DNA of 64,000 bases. Origin: Spirochaetales bacterium (GTDB taxonomy: Bacteria; Spirochaetota; Spirochaetia; Treponematales; UBA12059). Of the stretch, positions 61,530 through 64,000 are shown one piece after another. A program made the translations under genes and the position numbers. The first letter of the stretch is position 1. The number at the start of each line of letters is the position of its first letter. A model generated the notes under the pieces. That model was not told the origin of the DNA and ran no database searches. It worked only from the letters and a program-made list of their open reading frames with translations. The stretch covers positions 62,001-126,000 of the forward strand of contig JAFGNN010000059.1 of the NCBI GenBank assembly GCA_016926955.1. The letters run 5' to 3'.

Positions 61530-62476
61530 GTTCCTCCGACGCTCCGATCCGATCTGAATGCGTGCAAGGCTTTTGAATGGATGTGCAGATTATGGATCGG
61601 AAAGAACCGGCCGCCATATTCCGCGATCGGAACCAACCTGTTCGCGTCGTCGCGCTCCCAGCGAACGGGCATCTCGGCCGCCGAGTACATGGCAGTCTCG
61701 TTGACGAAGCCCGGGCCGAGCGCCGCGTCATTGCGCGGATCTACCCCGCCCAGGTATTGCCCGAAAGCGGCGGCGTCGAACACGCCGCCGAACGACTCAA
61801 AATCCCGGTCGAGCAGGCCGAGATCCTTCGTGGCCAGTCCTGAACGGGAACGGAGTTCGTCCCGACCTTCCTTGTACCAGGCGGGTACGACGGGCAGGAA
61901 GGAGCAACGGTCTTTCCGATCACGGGCATAGCGGGAAAAAGCGTTCATGTCGTTCATCCTGCGGAGCAGGTAGCGCAGATTGTAGGTTCGGCAGAAGTCG
62001 GCCAAGGCCGCGGCCCCGTCGATGTAAACCACCGACGGGATGCAGCGCACAGTCGAGTCGGCCGGCAGGCTGATGCCCTTCGAAGTGTCTCCCAAAACGG
62101 CTTCCAGCTTCGCGACGTCGAAATATACCATATTGTCGTATTCGAAGTGCAAAACCGGCCCGAGATCCTTCGCGGCCATCAGATCGCCGAGGACGAAGAA
62201 GCGCTCGACGGCGAAACGCCAGAAACCTCCGCGGAACGTCGAGTTCATCAAATTCCAGCGCGAGAAGAACCGGTGGTGCCTCGTAGGCTCAAGCTCGGCG
62301 GCAGACACGCTTCGGCAGTCAGGATGGCGTCGGCACAGTTCATCGAGCTCCGGGAACCGCGCGTCGGTCACGATCCAGAGCCGGTTCCCCTGGTTGAAAA
62401 GATAGAACTGGTCCACAAAATCAGAAATATATGACGGGAATTCCCTGCCGCGGTGGACAATCACCGAATCGATCAT
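61526..62476 (-). CDS. Putative GT-A-type glycosyltransferase of unknown family
   Basis: A 316-aa soluble protein starting MIDSVIVHRGREFPSYISDF. WIVTDARFPELDELCRRHPD, WRFAVERFFVLGDLMAAKDL and GPVLHFEYDNMVYFDVAKLE look like a nucleotide-sugar fold with an acidic metal site (E-Y-D-N). IPIAEYGGRFFPIHNLHIHS, then KALHAF, is a conserved-looking C terminus. ATG 62476 has AAAGGAAA upstream. Setting in a solid row of glycosyltransferases supports the call. The specific family is not recognised. Confidence 0.55.
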   Translation of the reverse strand: MIDSVIVHRGREFPSYISDFVDQFYLFNQGNRLWIVTDARFPELDELCRRHPDCRSVSAAELEPTRHHRFFSRWNLMNSTFRGGFWRFAVERFFVLGDLMAAKDLGPVLHFEYDNMVYFDVAKLEAVLGDTSKGISLPADSTVRCIPSVVYIDGAAALADFCRTYNLRYLLRRMNDMNAFSRYARDRKDRCSFLPVVPAWYKEGRDELRSRSGLATKDLGLLDRDFESFGGVFDAAAFGQYLGGVDPRNDAALGPGFVNETAMYSAAEMPVRWERDDANRLVPIAEYGGRFFPIHNLHIHSKALHAFRSDRSVGGT

Positions 62477-62495
62477 CTGCTTTCCTTTCGGGCCT

Positions 62496-63290
62496 TTATT
62501 GTAGCAATGCCGAAACAGCGCCAGCCGGGGCGCGAATCCAATCATCAGGAACAAGATCGTCGAGGTTAACGGTTCCGTCGTCGGTCCAGCGATCAGGGCA
62601 GACAGTAACGCCGCCGGAAGACGAACCGAGGAACGCTCCCCACCAGGAAAATGTCGAATTGGCGATGATGTGGTGCCGACAGGTCCGCAATATGTGTAGA
62701 TCGAACCCGGGGTCGTCCTCGAATTCTCCGTCATTCACGACTCGGTAATCATGTCCGACGCCTTCCAGCATCCGGGCGGCGTGCTCGGGATCGTCTGTCA
62801 AAACCAGGAATTTCGGATCCGCGATCCGTTCCTCGATCAAGGCGAAGGCGTTCGCATAGTAATCGGGTCCGCAGACTGAACCGTAAACGCCCGCCGCCCC
62901 GTGCGTCAGATAATCTCCACCGCGGACATGCACCGAGACGGAGGAATCTTCCTTGGCCGCGGCGTCCCATCTCGAGCGCGCGTACGCCACACCTCTCCGG
63001 AATTCGAAACGCCCGCTTTCGCGGGCGACTTTGGCGTACTCGCGCCGTTGATGGAAGCCTACGAGATATGCTCCTTCAACGTATCGGGCCCAAGCCTTTA
63101 CGGCCGCGAGGGCGACCGGATTTCGCAATTCGAGAATCGTCGGATCGCCAATCTCGAATACGTCGCGAAGGGAACCGCGCGATCGCGAAAGGACAAACCG
63201 AACCTTCTCGCCACGAGAGCGCAGCCAGAGTCCGTAAGCGTACTGGAACAGCTGGTTGCCGAGACCGGCGAATAGCTTGACGGTAGGCAT
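62496..63290 (-). CDS. GT11-family glycosyltransferase, copy 2
   Basis: A 264-aa enzyme: VKLFAGLGNQLFQYAYGLWL, SVSVHVRGGDYLTHGAAGV and HHIIANSTFSWWGAFLGSSS match GT11 motifs; R-G-G replaces R-R-G in the donor motif. It is shorter than copy 1 and only loosely alike, so it is probably a separate acquisition and not a recent duplicate. ATG 63290 directly abuts the upstream gene's stop. Confidence 0.9.
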   Translation of the reverse strand: MPTVKLFAGLGNQLFQYAYGLWLRSRGEKVRFVLSRSRGSLRDVFEIGDPTILELRNPVALAAVKAWARYVEGAYLVGFHQRREYAKVARESGRFEFRRGVAYARSRWDAAAKEDSSVSVHVRGGDYLTHGAAGVYGSVCGPDYYANAFALIEERIADPKFLVLTDDPEHAARMLEGVGHDYRVVNDGEFEDDPGFDLHILRTCRHHIIANSTFSWWGAFLGSSSGGVTVCPDRWTDDGTVNLDDLVPDDWIRAPAGAVSALLQ

Positions 63291-64000
63291 TCAGTAGACA
63301 TTCCATGAATGGAACGATATCGTGTTGTAAAGCCGCGCGTACCGGCGCCGCAGCGTATCGAGCCGGGGCAGGTGTTTCCGTCCGAAGCTTTTGTTCGCCC
63401 AGTACCGTACGACCATCCGCTGCGGATGCCGCTCGGCCACGTACTGCCCATAATTGTCGTAATCGGAAACCGAGGACATCTCCGTGACGTCCACCGCGCC
63501 CGCGACGGCCTCAAACCACGGCTTTCCATGGCGCTTCCCGAGAACATCCATCAGTTCGCGCATCAGCTCGGTGTCGATCAGGCTGTGGTGACTTGTGAAG
63601 GATATCGTCGCTCGCGGCGTCATGCCGAACAGGTGTTCGAATGCCTTGAAGTACGGCACGTGGAATTCATCGCAAAAGTCAAAGACCATCCGGCCCTCGA
63701 ATTCGAACGCCTGGGGCCGGATGAAGACCGTATCGGAATCGATGACGAGGTAATGCCGGTTCTTGCAGAAGCGGCCGCCGCTCCACTTGAGCAGCTGCTG
63801 GTACACCCAGCCGGCACGGTTCGTGCCTTCATGCACGTAGGCGATATCGCGAGGCGAGATGTCGACGAGTTCCGCTTCATCGATCAGCTCGCATCGTTTC
63901 TCGGCCGCGATAGCCCTGATGGCCGGGCTGTCCTTCGGAGAGACGAGGTAGATGCCGCCGATCGGATGCGCGATGAATTCCCGCGCCGAGTCTATGACCA
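63291..64000 (-). CDS. Putative glycosyltransferase (DUF6492-like), 3' part
   Basis: The reading frame stays open from the right edge, so this is the C-terminal 235 codons or so. Upstream residues include GGIYLVSPKDSPAIRAIAAE. RAGWVYQQLLKWSGGRFC, HYLVIDSDTVFIRPQAFEFE (D-S-D, a GT-A metal motif), FDFCDEFHVPYFKAFEHLFG and FTSHHSLIDTELMRELMDVL follow. The pattern fits DUF6492-type GT-A proteins found in capsule loci. A GTG at 63836 is not needed as a start since the frame extends to the window edge. Confidence 0.72.
   Translation of the reverse strand, partial: VIDSAREFIAHPIGGIYLVSPKDSPAIRAIAAEKRCELIDEAELVDISPRDIAYVHEGTNRAGWVYQQLLKWSGGRFCKNRHYLVIDSDTVFIRPQAFEFEGRMVFDFCDEFHVPYFKAFEHLFGMTPRATISFTSHHSLIDTELMRELMDVLGKRHGKPWFEAVAGAVDVTEMSSVSDYDNYGQYVAERHPQRMVVRYWANKSFGRKHLPRLDTLRRRYARLYNTISFHSWNVY

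Overview
The window is GC-rich bacterial DNA that most resembles a free-living or host-associated spirochaete. The evidence is a FlaB-type core flagellin with the tight N- and C-terminal motifs of periplasmic flagella, a flgF-flgG-flgJ rod operon, a complete V/A-type ATPase operon, and many relaxed-lipobox lipoproteins. LptA, LptB and LptC genes imply a true lipopolysaccharide-like outer membrane. I cannot name the genus. No rRNA, insertion sequence, prophage or CRISPR array is visible.

Layout. 1-4000: the 5' part of a GH63-like glycosidase, a non-coding stretch with a candidate structured RNA, a chemoreceptor, and two small genes. 4047-6582: flagellin behind a sigma-28 promoter, then an unknown 514-aa protein. 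6626-10476 (minus): five tRNAs, SRP RNA, dnaX, ybaB and recR. Four of the tRNAs are serine isoacceptors that together read all six serine codons. 10550-18294: an unknown protein, a solute-binding lipoprotein, dusB, tatD, and a pyrG-lptC-lptA-lptB operon. 18484-24266: an unusual set of exported lipoproteins with AMMECR1, MEMO and DUF3160 domains, followed by an SH3b lipoprotein. 24436-34088 (minus): the nine-gene V-ATPase operon G-C-I-K-F-E-A-B-D, followed by a UspA protein and a PTS EIIA protein. 34297-39969: a HicBA-like module, flagellar rod genes, a MntA/HepT module, rsmG and an ICMT-like protein. 40149-44208: accessory envelope and TPR genes. 44381-64000: a surface-glycan locus with two outer-membrane barrels, a priming sugar-phosphate transferase, RmlA, many glycosyltransferases, two LicD proteins, a CDP-glycerol transferase-like protein and a YidC-like/sulfatase fusion.

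How the genes work together. The glycan locus is a nearly gapless string of overlapping minus-strand genes. It predicts a lipid-linked heteropolysaccharide carrying phospho-substituents (phosphocholine- or glycerol-phosphate-like) and fucose-type sugars. The chain would be primed by the WbaP-like transferase and displayed at the outer membrane with help from Wzi-like barrels. The Lpt genes supply outer-membrane lipopolysaccharide transport. The V-ATPase operon ends in two regulatory-type genes that may tie ion pumping to metabolic state.

Regulatory style. Many genes have a -35/-10 pair placed so that the -10 hexamer ends only 6-9 nt before the ATG, with no Shine-Dalgarno sequence. This points to leaderless mRNAs. 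Inside operons, stop and start codons overlap as ATGA, GTGA or TTGA, and several real starts are GTG or TTG. The strongest candidates for undescribed biology are the exported AMMECR1/MEMO/DUF3160 lipoproteins and the YidC-like/sulfatase fusion.
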